Positions 43,826 through 52,890 of a stretch of 64,000 nt of DNA are shown here, piece by piece. The position numbers were made by a program, and so were the translations under genes. Positions within the stretch are counted from its first letter, which is position 1; every line of letters starts with the position of its first letter. A model generated the notes under the pieces. It saw only the letters and a program-made list of their open reading frames with translations. It had not been told where the DNA came from and did no database searches. The DNA is from Chitinophagaceae bacterium (GTDB lineage Bacteria > Bacteroidota > Bacteroidia > Chitinophagales > Chitinophagaceae), in the NCBI GenBank assembly GCA_947446645.1, contig CANFHA010000002.1, forward strand, positions 186,001-250,000. The letters run 5' to 3'.

Positions 43826-44269
43826 TTATTTAGCTGGTTTTGGTGCCCTTGGTAGTGAGTCTACACTGATGATAGGCGTGGTGCGGCCCATGTGGCAGGT
43901 GACGCATACTATCTGCTCCAGCGGGTCGCCCATGGTTTTTATTTTGGCCAGGTGCGCTTCATTTATTGCCATGGTCATTTTCAACATTTCGCGGGCGGTT
44001 TGTTTTTCTTTCTTCATGTCGGATGCCCAGTCGAACTGGTGATGCTCCTGGCCGGGTTGCTGCGTATTTACGTGGCAGTAACCGCAACGCACACCAAGCG
44101 CCATGGACCAGTTCCTCATGACATTGTGGAGATCCTTTTCTGAAATGTCCTTTGGCAGCACCTGGAGGTTTACCGGCCTGTCATCGTCATGCTTCTGTGT
44201 AAAGCTTTGCAGGAACACCATGCCGGAGCAGAGGGCAGTGATGAGGAGTAGTTTTTTATTGATGCGCAT
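43826..44269 (-). CDS. Exported diheme c-type cytochrome, photosynthetic-reaction-centre cytochrome family
   Basis: The 147-residue product has a signal peptide (1-25) and two heme motifs, CGYCH (about residue 62) and CVTCH (about 122), each followed by a region rich in His/Met (HHQFDWASDM, MKMTMAINEAH) that could supply the second axial ligand. The core SMALGVRCGYCHVNT and EQIVCVTCHMGRTTP fits the short PRC-cytochrome-like family found in non-phototrophic Bacteroidota, where it occurs as an electron carrier of unknown partner. It is likely periplasmic or membrane-anchored by its signal sequence. Confidence 0.85.
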   Translation of the reverse strand: MRINKKLLLITALCSGMVFLQSFTQKHDDDRPVNLQVLPKDISEKDLHNVMRNWSMALGVRCGYCHVNTQQPGQEHHQFDWASDMKKEKQTAREMLKMTMAINEAHLAKIKTMGDPLEQIVCVTCHMGRTTPIISVDSLPRAPKPAK

Positions 44270-44300
44270 AAGGCGAAGTTTAGTAAAATACTAAAATAAG

Positions 44301-44321
44301 AAAAAACCCCCTAAAGGGGGA
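44301..44321 (-). terminator. Terminator of the ugd-decarboxylase operon
   Basis: CCCCC-TAAA-GGGGG stem on the plus strand preceded by six A residues; on the minus strand a T run follows the hairpin. It lies about 90 bases past the last gene of the operon. Confidence 0.7.
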
Positions 44322-44412
44322 TTAACCGGTGAACATAAACTCAGCTTTAGAATTTATGCATTGGACTGCTCATTCCCAACTTTTGGGTTTTTACTTTTAA
44401 GTTTTGACTTAG

Positions 44413-45348
44413 CTAGATATGCAACTTGAAATATTCCAGTGTGCGCTTAAGGCCCTCGCTACGGTCAATCTTAGGTTCCCAGCCCAGGATCTCCTTTGCT
44501 TTGGTAATGTTTGGCTTGCGCTGTTTTGGGTCGTCCTGAGGCAGTGGCTCGTATACTATTTTAGATTTGGAACCAGTGAGGCGCAGCACTTCTTCAGCAA
44601 ACTCCAGCAGTGTGATCTCTGAAGGGTTACCGATATTGACCGGCATCACATAGTTAGACAGCAGCAGCCTGTATATGCCCTCTACCAGGTCATCTACATA
44701 GCAGAAGGAGCGGGTTTGAGAGCCATCGCCGTATACGGTAACGTCTTCGCCACGCAGGGCCTGGCTCATAAATGTAGGCAGTGCACGGCCATCATCAAGG
44801 CGCATACGCGGACCGTAGGTGTTGAAAATGCGTATGATGCGCGTCTCCACCTGGTGGAAGGTATTATAAGCGCGGGTAATGCTCTCCATGAAGCGTTTAG
44901 CCTCATCGTACACACCACGTGGACCTACCGGGTTTACATTGCCCCAGTACTCTTCGGTCTGCGGGTGTACCAGCGGGTCTCCGTAAACCTCAGAGGTAGA
45001 AGCTACCAGTATGCGTGCCCCCTTAGACTTTGCAAGACCCAGCAGATTGTGCGTGCCCAGCGCGCCTACTTTCAGTGTCTGTATCGGCATCTTCAGGTAG
45101 TCGATAGGACTGGCCGGAGATGCGAAATGAAGTATGTAGTCGATATTGCCAGGTACGTGCACGAACTTGGTAACATCGTGATGGTAAAACTGGAACTCGC
45201 GAACAGGGAACAGGTGCTCAATGTTTTTGATATTGCCTGTAAGCAGGTTGTCCATACCTATAACCTCGTACCCTTCCTTCAGGAAGCGGTCGCACAGGTG
45301 AGAACCAAGAAAGCCTGCTGCGCCTGTAATGAGTATTCGTTTTGCCAT
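44413..45348 (-). CDS. UDP-glucuronate decarboxylase (UDP-xylose synthase), extended SDR family
   Basis: From the ATG at 45346-45348 the 311-residue enzyme begins [22 protein letters not shown], the NAD-binding GxxGxxG motif. The catalytic triad is visible as [10 protein letters not shown] (S/T) and GVYDEAKRF (YxxxK). Further up, in-frame codons consist of a microsatellite and are rejected. The wording ([41 protein letters not shown]) is that of UXS, which converts UDP-glucuronate to UDP-xylose. Directly downstream of ugd, which makes UDP-glucuronate, so the two form a pathway. Confidence 0.92.
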   Translation of the reverse strand: MAKRILITGAAGFLGSHLCDRFLKEGYEVIGMDNLLTGNIKNIEHLFPVREFQFYHHDVTKFVHVPGNIDYILHFASPASPIDYLKMPIQTLKVGALGTHNLLGLAKSKGARILVASTSEVYGDPLVHPQTEEYWGNVNPVGPRGVYDEAKRFMESITRAYNTFHQVETRIIRIFNTYGPRMRLDDGRALPTFMSQALRGEDVTVYGDGSQTRSFCYVDDLVEGIYRLLLSNYVMPVNIGNPSEITLLEFAEEVLRLTGSKSKIVYEPLPQDDPKQRKPNITKAKEILGWEPKIDRSEGLKRTLEYFKLHI

Positions 45349-45364
45349 TTTTGTTAAGTTAGTT

Positions 45365-45392
45365 GTAAGTCGTAAGTCGTAAGTCGTAAGTG
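45365..45392. repeat. Tandem (GTAAGTC)4 microsatellite
   Basis: Four near-perfect copies of a 7-bp unit between ugd and the decarboxylase gene. The same unit appears at 35157 and 50743. Confidence 0.75.
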
Positions 45393-45453
45393 AGCGAGTT
45401 AGTGTGTGATGAATAATGGGTCGGCCAGTCATCTGATCTGCCAATCAAAGATA

Positions 45454-46833
45454 TTAATCACGGGTGGCTCTTTCTCTTACTATTGTGTTATGTGGTGCAG
45501 GCAACGTATCGTGTATCTGCGGGTGAATTATTTTTCTACCTATGCTTTCGTAGTATACGCCGAGATCATGCATCTTGTCTAGAGAGTACACATTGCGGCC
45601 ATCGAATATAGCAGGGTGAACCAGTGATTCAGTAACCCGCTCAAAATCAGGGTTGCGGAACTCGCTCCACTCCGTAACTATTATGAGCGCGCTGGCGCCT
45701 GTAAGTGCATCGTACTGGTCTTCGGCGTAGTATATCTTGTCTCCCATCAGTTGCTTTACATTGCCCATTGCTTCTGGGTCGAATACGCGCAGTTGTGCAC
45801 CGGCCGAAACGAGCTCATTGATAAGATCAAGTGCAGGTGCATCGCGAATGTCGTCGGTTTCCGGCTTGAAGGCAAGGCCCCATATAGCGAAGGTGAAACC
45901 GGTAAGGTCGCTGCCAAAGTAGTCGCGCACTTTGCGGCCCAGCACCAGCTTCTGGCGGTCGTTTACTTCCATCACGGTTTTTACCAATGCGAAGTCGTAA
46001 TCCATTTCAAGAGCGGTGTAAGCAAGAGCCTTTACGTCTTTAGGAAAGCAGCTGCCACCATAGCCTATGCCGGGGAACAGGAAGCGCTTGCCTATACGGC
46101 TATCGCCGCCCATGCCTATGCGTACCCAGTCTACATTGGCACCGGTTTTCTCGCAAAGGTTGGCCATTTCGTTCATGAAAGATATGCGCATGGCCAGGTA
46201 AGAATTGGCGGCGTATTTCGTCATTTCTGAGGAGCGCTCGTCCATAAAGTGGATGGGGTTGCCCTGGCGCAGGTAAGGCTGGTACAGCTCGTCCATTACC
46301 TTGCGTGCTTTTTCTGACGATGTGCCGATAACCACGCGGTCGGGCTTGAGGAAGTCTTCCACAGCCACGCCTTCGCGAAGGAATTCAGGGTTAGAAACTA
46401 CATCAAAAAGATTCCGGTCGAGACGTTGTGCAAGCACCGCATGTACCTTTTCAGCAGTACCAACAGGTACGGTGCTTTTATTAACAATAACAGTGTAGCG
46501 GGTAATGATCTTGCTGAGCGACTCTGCTACATCAAGTACATATTGCAGATCGGCAGAGCCATCTTTGCCGGGTGGGGTAGGGAGGGCAAGAAAAATAACT
46601 CTTGCTTCCTTGATGCCATCAGCAAGGGAAGTGGTAAAATGCAGGCGTTTTTCCTTTATGTTCCGCTCCAGCAATATGTCTAGCCCTGGCTCATAGATAG
46701 GTGATTTGCCCTGCTTCAGATTATCAATTTTCTTTTCGTCAATATCTATACAGATGACGTTGTTTCCGGTTTCGGCGAAACATGTACCTGTAACGAGGCC
46801 TACGTAGCCGGTACCTATGATAGCTAATTGCAT
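45454..46833 (-). CDS. ugd: UDP-glucose 6-dehydrogenase
   Basis: The 459-residue product has the Rossmann motif AIIGTGYVGLVTGTCFAETG (3-22), the hinge NKSTVPVGTAEKV, the catalytic cysteine in YGGSCFPKDVKAL (about C262) and the UDP-binding C-terminal domain (IWGLAFKPETDDIRDAP). It oxidises UDP-glucose twice to UDP-glucuronate using NAD. Co-directional with the decarboxylase 105 bases downstream, indicating UDP-xylose or UDP-glucuronate supply for surface polysaccharide. Confidence 0.95.
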   Translation of the reverse strand: MQLAIIGTGYVGLVTGTCFAETGNNVICIDIDEKKIDNLKQGKSPIYEPGLDILLERNIKEKRLHFTTSLADGIKEARVIFLALPTPPGKDGSADLQYVLDVAESLSKIITRYTVIVNKSTVPVGTAEKVHAVLAQRLDRNLFDVVSNPEFLREGVAVEDFLKPDRVVIGTSSEKARKVMDELYQPYLRQGNPIHFMDERSSEMTKYAANSYLAMRISFMNEMANLCEKTGANVDWVRIGMGGDSRIGKRFLFPGIGYGGSCFPKDVKALAYTALEMDYDFALVKTVMEVNDRQKLVLGRKVRDYFGSDLTGFTFAIWGLAFKPETDDIRDAPALDLINELVSAGAQLRVFDPEAMGNVKQLMGDKIYYAEDQYDALTGASALIIVTEWSEFRNPDFERVTESLVHPAIFDGRNVYSLDKMHDLGVYYESIGRKIIHPQIHDTLPAPHNTIVRERATRD

Positions 46834-46853
46834 TTATCGGGAAAGTTGAGCGG

Positions 46854-46861
46854 CAAAAGTA
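46854..46861 (-). promoter_or_regulatory. -7 box upstream of ugd
   Basis: A minus-strand TACTTTTG starts about 20 bases before the ugd start codon and fits TAnnTTTG. No TTG was found at -33, so the promoter is provisional. Confidence 0.4.
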
Positions 46862-46984
46862 GCTATTCTGCCCTTAAACAGAAATAACATTTTTTCTAAA
46901 TGTTTTTTGACCAAATTAAACCCTTTGTATCTTCAAGGGTCTTAATAGGGTAAGTGCGATTTTGCAACCAAAAAACATATAAAG

Positions 46985-47836
46985 ATGCGTAAAATGAAAT
47001 TTTCACGGTTTCTGGGTACAGTAGCGCTGACAGCAGCGACCTGTATGTTTGTGGCATCCTGCCATAAGAAGACAGATGATAATACACTGACCAATGTGGA
47101 CGACAATGGTGGCTATGCATCTGACCATGCAAAAATGGAGCAGAACAGCAATGACGTGCTATCTATGGCAGATATAGCGGCATCGAGCAACAGCGGCGCA
47201 GGACTACGAACGAGCGGCACGACAATAGGTGCCTGTGCTACCGTAACTAACGATTCTATGTCTACGCCACATGTATTAACGATCGATTTCGGAGCTACAA
47301 ACTGCACCTGTGCCGATGGTAAGAACCGCAGGGGTAAGATCATACTCACTTATACCGGGCGATACAAAGATGAGGGAAGCACCCATACCGTAACATATAG
47401 CGACTATTTTGTGAATGACAACCAACTGTCCGGCTCAAAGACCGTGACCAATATGGGTATGAATACGAGCGGGCAGTATTATTATACTGTAACGGTAAAT
47501 GATACGCTGAACCTGGGTACGGGCAATGGTGTAATAATATGGACCGGTAACCGCACGCGCACCTGGCTTAGCGGCTATGGCACCTCGGAAAGAACGGATG
47601 ACTCTTATCTTATATCCGGCACGACGACGCTGACGCGGGCAAATGGTAAGACCTTTGCGATGAACATTACCACACCATTGCAAGTGGCCTATGGCTGTGA
47701 GTGGATTGAAAAAGGCGTAGTGGCTGTGACAGGCCCTGCAGGCGTGACACGCACACTGGATTATGGGGATGGGACCTGTGATTCGGAAGCGACATTGACT
47801 ATAGGTACACGAACGTATAGTATTACCCTGAGGTAA
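46985..47836 (+). CDS. Lipoprotein of unknown function, paralogue A
   Basis: The 283-residue product has a signal peptide ending FVASC (lipidated Cys about 26). The mature part has DDNGGYASDHAKMEQ, a cysteine cluster CTCADGKNRRGKIILTYTGRY (about 101-121), DYFVNDNQLSG, an all-beta central region and a C-terminal CDSEATLTIGTRTYSI strand. The neighbouring gene product is similar throughout, so the pair arose by tandem duplication. I recognise no named family; a secreted beta-sandwich of unknown role is the safest reading. A second ATG lies three codons on. Confidence 0.75.
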   Translation: MRKMKFSRFLGTVALTAATCMFVASCHKKTDDNTLTNVDDNGGYASDHAKMEQNSNDVLSMADIAASSNSGAGLRTSGTTIGACATVTNDSMSTPHVLTIDFGATNCTCADGKNRRGKIILTYTGRYKDEGSTHTVTYSDYFVNDNQLSGSKTVTNMGMNTSGQYYYTVTVNDTLNLGTGNGVIIWTGNRTRTWLSGYGTSERTDDSYLISGTTTLTRANGKTFAMNITTPLQVAYGCEWIEKGVVAVTGPAGVTRTLDYGDGTCDSEATLTIGTRTYSITLR

Positions 47837-47856
47837 TAATTTTCAGATAATCAGTT

Positions 47857-47884
47857 AAAAAGGCGGAAAAGTGTTCCGCCTTTT
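47857..47884 (+). terminator. Terminator after paralogue A
   Basis: AAAAAGGCGGAA and TTCCGCCTTTT form a stem around AAGTG, 21 bases after the stop, so the paralogue genes have separate transcripts. Confidence 0.8.
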
Positions 47885-47999
47885 ATAATTTGTGCTGTTA
47901 TCTGTATACAACATTAGCTACTATTCGTATATTAGCGCCGAATTTCATTGTATACAATTTTACACTAAACGAGCTCGTTTTTAACCATATATTGAACCT

Positions 48000-48896
48000 A
48001 TGCATCGCAAATTAAATTTCAGGAAGACCTCTTTTTTTGTGCTTATTTCGGCTTTTATGATTGCTTCTTCTTCACTGGTTTTCCAGGCATGCCAGAAGAG
48101 CAATGACAATAACCTGCATAACGCCGATGACCAAGGCGGCTATGCTTCCGATGTTTCAAGGATAGAGTGGGCTAATGACGATGTGATATCTATAGCTGAT
48201 GCGGTAGGCCAGGTGTACAATGGCGCTTATATGCGCAGGACGCAAACAACAGATCTAGGCACGTGCTGTACGGTGGGGGTGGATACATCTGGTAATGTAA
48301 ACGACCTGCATACCTTCATTATCCGTTTCGGCCCTGAAGATTGTGTATGCCTTGATGGCAGAAAGCGCCGCGGTACTATTATTGTAAAATTCCGTGGTCA
48401 CTATACAGACACGGCTCAGCTGCATACCATAACATTTAATGATTACAACGTAAATGACAACGAACTGACCGGGATGATAACTACTACCCGCGTGGACACC
48501 ACAATTGCCGGTAACTGGTACTACAAAGTGACGTCAAGAGACTCTATGAATGTGAGCCAGGATCCGCTGAAAAGCCAGTTTGTGGTATGGTCAGGTTCGC
48601 TGGTGCGTAAATGGGTTTCGGGGTATACGGGCTCTACTACCGGTACTACACGCAGCGATGATGTATTTTCTATTTCGGGAAGCGGGTTGCTTACACGCCC
48701 CAACGGTAATGTGTTTACCTGTGATATTGCTACTCCGCTTCAGTTTGCACTTAACTGTGATTACTGCGAATCGGGAGTAATAAACATAAGCGGCTATGCA
48801 GGAACACGTATTCTTAACTATGGTGCAGGTGGCTGCGATGTGGCTGCCCAACTGAACATAGGCGTGCATATTTACGAGCTGAAACTGGTGCCGTAG
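48000..48896 (+). CDS. Lipoprotein of unknown function, paralogue B
   Basis: The 298-residue product has a signal peptide ending VFQAC (about Cys30) and the same plan as its neighbour: DDQGGYASDVSRIEW, CVCLDGRKRRGTIIVKFRGHY, DYNVNDNELTG and a C-terminal GGCDVAAQLNIGVHIYEL strand. Two further cysteines (TCC, CDYC) are specific to this copy. The conserved CxC-DG-(K/R)-RRG block is the best family marker. Function unknown; the two genes are separated by 163 bases and a terminator. Confidence 0.75.
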   Translation: MHRKLNFRKTSFFVLISAFMIASSSLVFQACQKSNDNNLHNADDQGGYASDVSRIEWANDDVISIADAVGQVYNGAYMRRTQTTDLGTCCTVGVDTSGNVNDLHTFIIRFGPEDCVCLDGRKRRGTIIVKFRGHYTDTAQLHTITFNDYNVNDNELTGMITTTRVDTTIAGNWYYKVTSRDSMNVSQDPLKSQFVVWSGSLVRKWVSGYTGSTTGTTRSDDVFSISGSGLLTRPNGNVFTCDIATPLQFALNCDYCESGVINISGYAGTRILNYGAGGCDVAAQLNIGVHIYELKLVP

Positions 48897-48968
48897 TTTA
48901 GTTTACAGTGGGCAATTACAGTTGCTGTAAGATACAAGGAGATAAAACAGTAGATTATTCAGATAAAG

Positions 48969-48990
48969 AAAAGCGGCGTTTGCCGCTTTT
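48969..48990. terminator. Bidirectional terminator between paralogue B and the aminotransferase
   Basis: AAAAGCGGC, loop GTTT, GCCGCTTTT; A and T runs on both sides serve both convergent genes. Confidence 0.8.
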
Positions 48991-48994
48991 GCTT

Positions 48995-50167
48995 TTAAAG
49001 GCAGTACAGTATGGCCTTGCAGGCGGTACGTATGTCGTCGTCTGAGATATTGAGTGGAGGGGCGATGCGGATGCACTGGGGCGCGAAAAGAAACCAGTCG
49101 GAGAAGAGACCGTTTGAGAGACACTTTTTCAGCGTTTCTGATACCTTTTCTGCGCTCTCCAGCTCTATGGCCATCAACAGTCCTTTACTGCGTATGCTTT
49201 TAATAGCAGGGTGCTGTAGCAGGGAAATGAACAGCGCTTCTTTTGCCGGCACGTTTGCTACTATTTCTTCGTCCAGCAGCACATTCATTGCAGCCATGCC
49301 AGCGGCACAGCATACGGGATGCCCGCCGAAGGTGGTAATGTGACCGAGCACGGGGTTGTGTGTGAGCTCCTGCATTAATACATGGGATGATATGAAGGCG
49401 CCCATTGGCATGCCGCCGCCCAGGGCTTTGCCCAGCAATACAATATCGGGTATGACACCGAAATGTTCGAAGCCCCAGAGCTTGCCAGTGCGACCAAAAC
49501 CGCACTGTATCTCATCGAAAATGAGGAGGGTGCCGGTAGCCGAGCATTTTGCACGCAGCTTTTGCAGCCAATCTATGTGTGGTTCTATTACGCCTGCTTC
49601 GCCCTGTATTGTTTCCATGATAACGCAGGCTGTCTGGTCATTGATAGCGTCTATCAGCGCCTGCGAATTGTAGTTATAATGCCATATGCCGGGCATGAGC
49701 GGCCTAAAAGCGCTACGCCAGTATTCATCGCCCATGACGCTTAGGGCACCAAGGGTATTGCCGTGGTAGCTATTGTTGCAGCTGATGATATCTGTGCGGC
49801 CGGTAGCGCGTCGGGCCAGTTTCAGCGCTCCTTCGGTTGCTTCGGTGCCGGAGTTGGTAAAGTAAACGCAATCAAGATTTGAGGGTAAATGCTTTGCGAG
49901 TAATTCAGCATATTTTACCTGCGGACTTTGTACCAGTTCGCCATAGACCATGACATGCATGTATTTCGTGGCCTGGTTGCTTACGGCCTCTACTACTGCA
50001 GGGTGACTATGCCCAATGTTGCAGACACTAATGCCACCTATCAGGTCGATGTATTTTTTACCATCTACGTCGAAGAGGTAGCTGCCGGATGCGGACACGA
50101 TCTCAATGCCTACAGGAGCGGGAGATGTCTGGGCTATGTGTTGCTGGAAAAGCTGGCGGTTGGTCAT
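48995..50167 (-). CDS. Class III pyridoxal-phosphate aminotransferase (acetylornithine/ornithine type)
   Basis: The 390-residue product shows the class III pattern: FDVDGKKYIDLIGGISVCNIGHSHP near the start, FTNSGTEATEGALKLARRATG, the PLP-phosphate loop, LLIFDEIQCGFGRTG with the cofactor-binding aspartate, and the Schiff-base lysine in LLGKALGGGMPMGAF (about K260). It transfers an amino group from an omega-amino acid such as ornithine or acetylornithine to 2-oxoglutarate. No arginine or lysine biosynthesis gene is adjacent, so the substrate remains open. Confidence 0.88.
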   Translation of the reverse strand: MTNRQLFQQHIAQTSPAPVGIEIVSASGSYLFDVDGKKYIDLIGGISVCNIGHSHPAVVEAVSNQATKYMHVMVYGELVQSPQVKYAELLAKHLPSNLDCVYFTNSGTEATEGALKLARRATGRTDIISCNNSYHGNTLGALSVMGDEYWRSAFRPLMPGIWHYNYNSQALIDAINDQTACVIMETIQGEAGVIEPHIDWLQKLRAKCSATGTLLIFDEIQCGFGRTGKLWGFEHFGVIPDIVLLGKALGGGMPMGAFISSHVLMQELTHNPVLGHITTFGGHPVCCAAGMAAMNVLLDEEIVANVPAKEALFISLLQHPAIKSIRSKGLLMAIELESAEKVSETLKKCLSNGLFSDWFLFAPQCIRIAPPLNISDDDIRTACKAILYCL

Positions 50168-50227
50168 TAAGGCAAAAGTTAAAAGTCAAAACCCAAAAGT
50201 GTTGCGAATTTGGATGGCGATGTAAAG

Positions 50228-50734
50228 TTAAGTTAGCAAAGATTTATAGATGGTGTAGTTCTCATCATCAAAGCATACAAAGGTAATATCCTGGAATGAG
50301 TTTGGATTTGCATTGCAAAAATCGTTGATGGCTTTTGTCGCTATTTCAGCGGCGAGCTGCTTTGGGAAATGGTATACGCCTGTGCTGATGTTAGGAAATA
50401 CAATTGTTCTGATACTGTTTTGCAGGGCTAGTTTCAGGCTGTTGTAGTAGGCGTTATACAGCAATTGTTCTTCATTGTCTTTGCCGCCGTTCCAAACAGG
50501 GCCTACAGTATGTATCACGTACCTGGCGGGCAACTGGTATCCTTTGGTTAGTTTTGCTTCTCCCGTTTTGCAGCCATTCAGCGAACGGCATTCTTCCAAT
50601 AGCGCTTTGCCGGCCGCCCGATGGATAGCTCCATCAACGCCACCGCCGCCCAGCAGCGATGTGTTGGCAGCGTTAACTATGGCATCGAGCTGTAGTGTGG
50701 TAATATCTCCTGTTACTACGTTTATGGTGGTCAT
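50228..50734 (-). CDS. Macro-domain O-acetyl-ADP-ribose deacetylase
   Basis: The 168-residue protein is a complete single macro domain: INVVTGDITTLQLDAIVNAANTSLLGGGGVDGAIHRAAG (2-40) with the ADP-ribose loop, GEAKLTKGYQLPARYVIHTVGP and FPNISTGVYHFPKQLAAEI. The asparagine and GGGGVDGAI loop fit the MacroD/YmdB type, which removes acetyl or ADP-ribose groups. Next to the CCA transferase gene upstream in the same direction. Confidence 0.92.
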   Translation of the reverse strand: MTTINVVTGDITTLQLDAIVNAANTSLLGGGGVDGAIHRAAGKALLEECRSLNGCKTGEAKLTKGYQLPARYVIHTVGPVWNGGKDNEEQLLYNAYYNSLKLALQNSIRTIVFPNISTGVYHFPKQLAAEIATKAINDFCNANPNSFQDITFVCFDDENYTIYKSLLT

Positions 50735-50742
50735 GCTATAGT

Positions 50743-50775
50743 GGTAAGTCGTGAGTCATAAGTCGTAAGTCCGTA
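50743..50775. repeat. Degenerate (GTAAGTC)n microsatellite
   Basis: GTAAGTCGTGAGTCATAAGT followed by CGTAAGTCCGTAG. It lies between the macro-domain gene start and the CCA transferase stop. Confidence 0.65.
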
Positions 50776-50783
50776 GTGCAAAA

Positions 50784-52202
50784 TTAGCTAGCCGGTTTCA
50801 GGTTAAGTTCATTTGCTTTTTGCAGTAATAGGGTATAGGCAGCCTCATACGTATTGGGGATGATGCCGTCCAGTATTGCTTCCCTGATGGCGGTTTTGAG
50901 TACACCTACTTCGCGCGAGGGGGTAAGGTTGAATAAGTGCATTATCTGGTCTCCGGTTATTGGTGGTTGCCAGTTGCGGATCTTGTCGCTTTCTTCTACT
51001 TCTTTGAGGCGCTCTTTTACCAGCTCAAAATTTTCCAGATAGCGTTTCACTTTAGCTTTATTCTTCGACGTGATGTCGCTTTCGCAGAGTATCATCAGGT
51101 CTTCGAGATCGTTGCCGGCATCGAATAACAGCCTGCGCATGGCTGAGTCTGTAATGTCTTCTTTAGTGAGGCTTATTGGGCGCAGGTGCAGCAACACCAG
51201 CTTTGCAACATACTTCATGTTCTCGTTCTGAGGCAGCTTCAGCTGCTTGAAGATGCGTGCTGTCATCCTCTCTCCAACTACTTCATGGCCATGAAAGGTC
51301 CAGCCGTGGCCATCTTCAAAGCGCTTGGTGGCCGGCTTGCCAATATCGTGTAGCAGGGCTGCCCACCGCAGCCATAAATTGTTGCTTTTTGCAGCTGTGT
51401 TATCAATAACCTGGAGGGTGTGATAAAAGTTGTCTTTATGTCCTTTGCCCTCTATGATCTCAACGCCGGAAAGGTCGGTGAATGCAGGGAAGAACTCCTT
51501 GAGCAGTCCGCTACGGAAGAGCAGATCCAGCCCAACAGATGGCTTAGCCGCGAGCATTATCTTGTTAAACTCGTCGGTTATGCGCTCCTGCGATACTATT
51601 TTTATACGCTCTTTATTGCGTGTAATGGCATCAAAAACATCGGGTACGATGGTGAAGCCCAGCTGGGTGGCGAAACGTATAGCCCGCATCATGCGCAGCG
51701 GATCATCTGAAAAGGTGATATCCGGACCCAGTGGCGTACGGATGATCTTGTTTTGCAGATCTTCGACACCGTTGAATGGGTCTATCAGTTTGCCGTAGTC
51801 ATCGCTATTGAGGCTAATAGCCAGTGCATTTATCGTAAAATCTCTGCGGAGCTGATCGTCGGCAATGGTACCCGGTGCTACTTCCGGTTTGCGTGAGTCG
51901 GCTGTATATGATTCTTTGCGGGCGCCAACGAACTCGACATCAAAGCCGTTCAGTTTAAACTGTGCGGTGCCGAAGGTTTTAAAGAAGTTGACCTGCGGCC
52001 TGCCGGGCAACTTAGCGGCTACCGCGTGTGCCAGCGCAATACCGTCGCCGGTGCAAACTATATCTGCATCTTTAGTATTTCTCCCGAGAATTTTATCGCG
52101 CACAAAGCCGCCTACCAGATAGCAGCTGACGTTCATTGCCGAGGCTGCGTCTCCAACCAGTTTAAATAATTTCAGTTCTTCCTGCGAACAAACGATATCC
52201 AT
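50784..52202 (-). CDS. CCA tRNA nucleotidyltransferase with HD domain
   Basis: The 472-residue enzyme has the polymerase beta-type head with [16 protein letters not shown] (25-40), the metal-binding [22 protein letters not shown] and [18 protein letters not shown], and a C-terminal HD domain with [12 protein letters not shown] and [11 protein letters not shown]. It adds or repairs the 3' CCA of tRNAs; the HD domain gives phosphatase or phosphodiesterase activity. The ATG at 52202 fits ([12 protein letters not shown]). Probably monocistronic or followed by the macro-domain gene. Confidence 0.94.
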   Translation of the reverse strand: MDIVCSQEELKLFKLVGDAASAMNVSCYLVGGFVRDKILGRNTKDADIVCTGDGIALAHAVAAKLPGRPQVNFFKTFGTAQFKLNGFDVEFVGARKESYTADSRKPEVAPGTIADDQLRRDFTINALAISLNSDDYGKLIDPFNGVEDLQNKIIRTPLGPDITFSDDPLRMMRAIRFATQLGFTIVPDVFDAITRNKERIKIVSQERITDEFNKIMLAAKPSVGLDLLFRSGLLKEFFPAFTDLSGVEIIEGKGHKDNFYHTLQVIDNTAAKSNNLWLRWAALLHDIGKPATKRFEDGHGWTFHGHEVVGERMTARIFKQLKLPQNENMKYVAKLVLLHLRPISLTKEDITDSAMRRLLFDAGNDLEDLMILCESDITSKNKAKVKRYLENFELVKERLKEVEESDKIRNWQPPITGDQIMHLFNLTPSREVGVLKTAIREAILDGIIPNTYEAAYTLLLQKANELNLKPAS

Positions 52203-52258
52203 AATCCGGCTGCAAAGATAGGTTGGGAAGTGAATGGATTCGTTACAATTAGCCCATA

Positions 52259-52667
52259 CTATGAGATAAGAAATTGTTCAAATTGTTTTGGTGTAATAAT
52301 TTTAGCAGTTTTGAAGGGATTAAGTTTGAGTAATTCTTTGTCACCTGTAACGAGCACATGGGCGTCGGAAATTTCAATGAGGTCGAGCAGAAAGTTGTCT
52401 TTTGGATCTTTGCATAAACTCACCGAAGATTGAATTTCTTTTTTTATTCCGATTATTTCTAAAAAGTCAATCAGTTCAGTTACTTTGTTTCGCGGAAAGT
52501 ATTTTTTTAATTTTGGACGTGTGGTTACTTCTTTTATTTCCGTCAGAAGTTGTTCTGTGATAATAATGGAAATGCTACCGTGAAGTATATAGTCTTGAAT
52601 GATCTGGAGCCTTTTCCCAATCAGAAAACTTATCCAAACATTTGTGTCGAAGATGACCTTAATGCAT
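52259..52667 (-). pseudogene. PIN-family toxin (COG1569 type) whose start is displaced by one base
   Basis: Translation of the minus strand gives an uninterrupted 133-codon PIN domain: KVIFDTNVWISFLIGKRL, ITEQLLTEIKEVTTRPKLKK, SLCKDPKDNFLLDLIEIS, DAHVLVTGDKELLKLNPF, with the four acidic catalytic positions present. There is no ATG, GTG or TTG early in that frame. An ATG at 52665-52667 is one base out of frame and would stop after two codons. Removing the C at 52664 joins it to ATT AAG GTC (M-I-K-V) and at the same time ends the antitoxin frame as KND-TAA in the usual overlap. Homologues usually begin MxVIxDTN. Either this is a one-base insertion inactivating the toxin or a rare ATT start. Confidence 0.75.
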
Positions 52668-52890
52668 TTTTTCGGTCATATATTTTCTGTCTTACCAGTT
52701 CGACTTCTTTATCAAGGTCTTCTAAGCTAAGCTCATCTGTTTTGAAGGCGGATAAAAGAGATGTGAGCCGTGTTTTGATGCCTTCTTTTTCCAGTTCCTT
52801 ACTCAATTTCAGTTTTTGTTTTACTGGCATGCTTTTGACTATTGAAAGCACCTGATCGTATGTAATGTCAATATTTAAAGCTGTTTTCAT
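52630..52890 (-). CDS. Antitoxin partner of the PIN toxin
   Basis: From the ATG at 52888-52890 the product is 86 residues: MKTALNIDITYDQVLSIVKS, a helical region MPVKQKLKLSKELEKEGIKT and FKTDELSLEDLDKEVELVRQ. It belongs to the short antitoxin type paired with COG1569 PIN toxins in Bacteroidota. The last ten residues (ALRSSSTQMFG) are atypical and appear only because of the extra C at 52664; without it the protein would end at KND. It overlaps the toxin frame, so the toxin would normally be translationally coupled. Confidence 0.8.
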   Translation of the reverse strand: MKTALNIDITYDQVLSIVKSMPVKQKLKLSKELEKEGIKTRLTSLLSAFKTDELSLEDLDKEVELVRQKIYDRKNALRSSSTQMFG

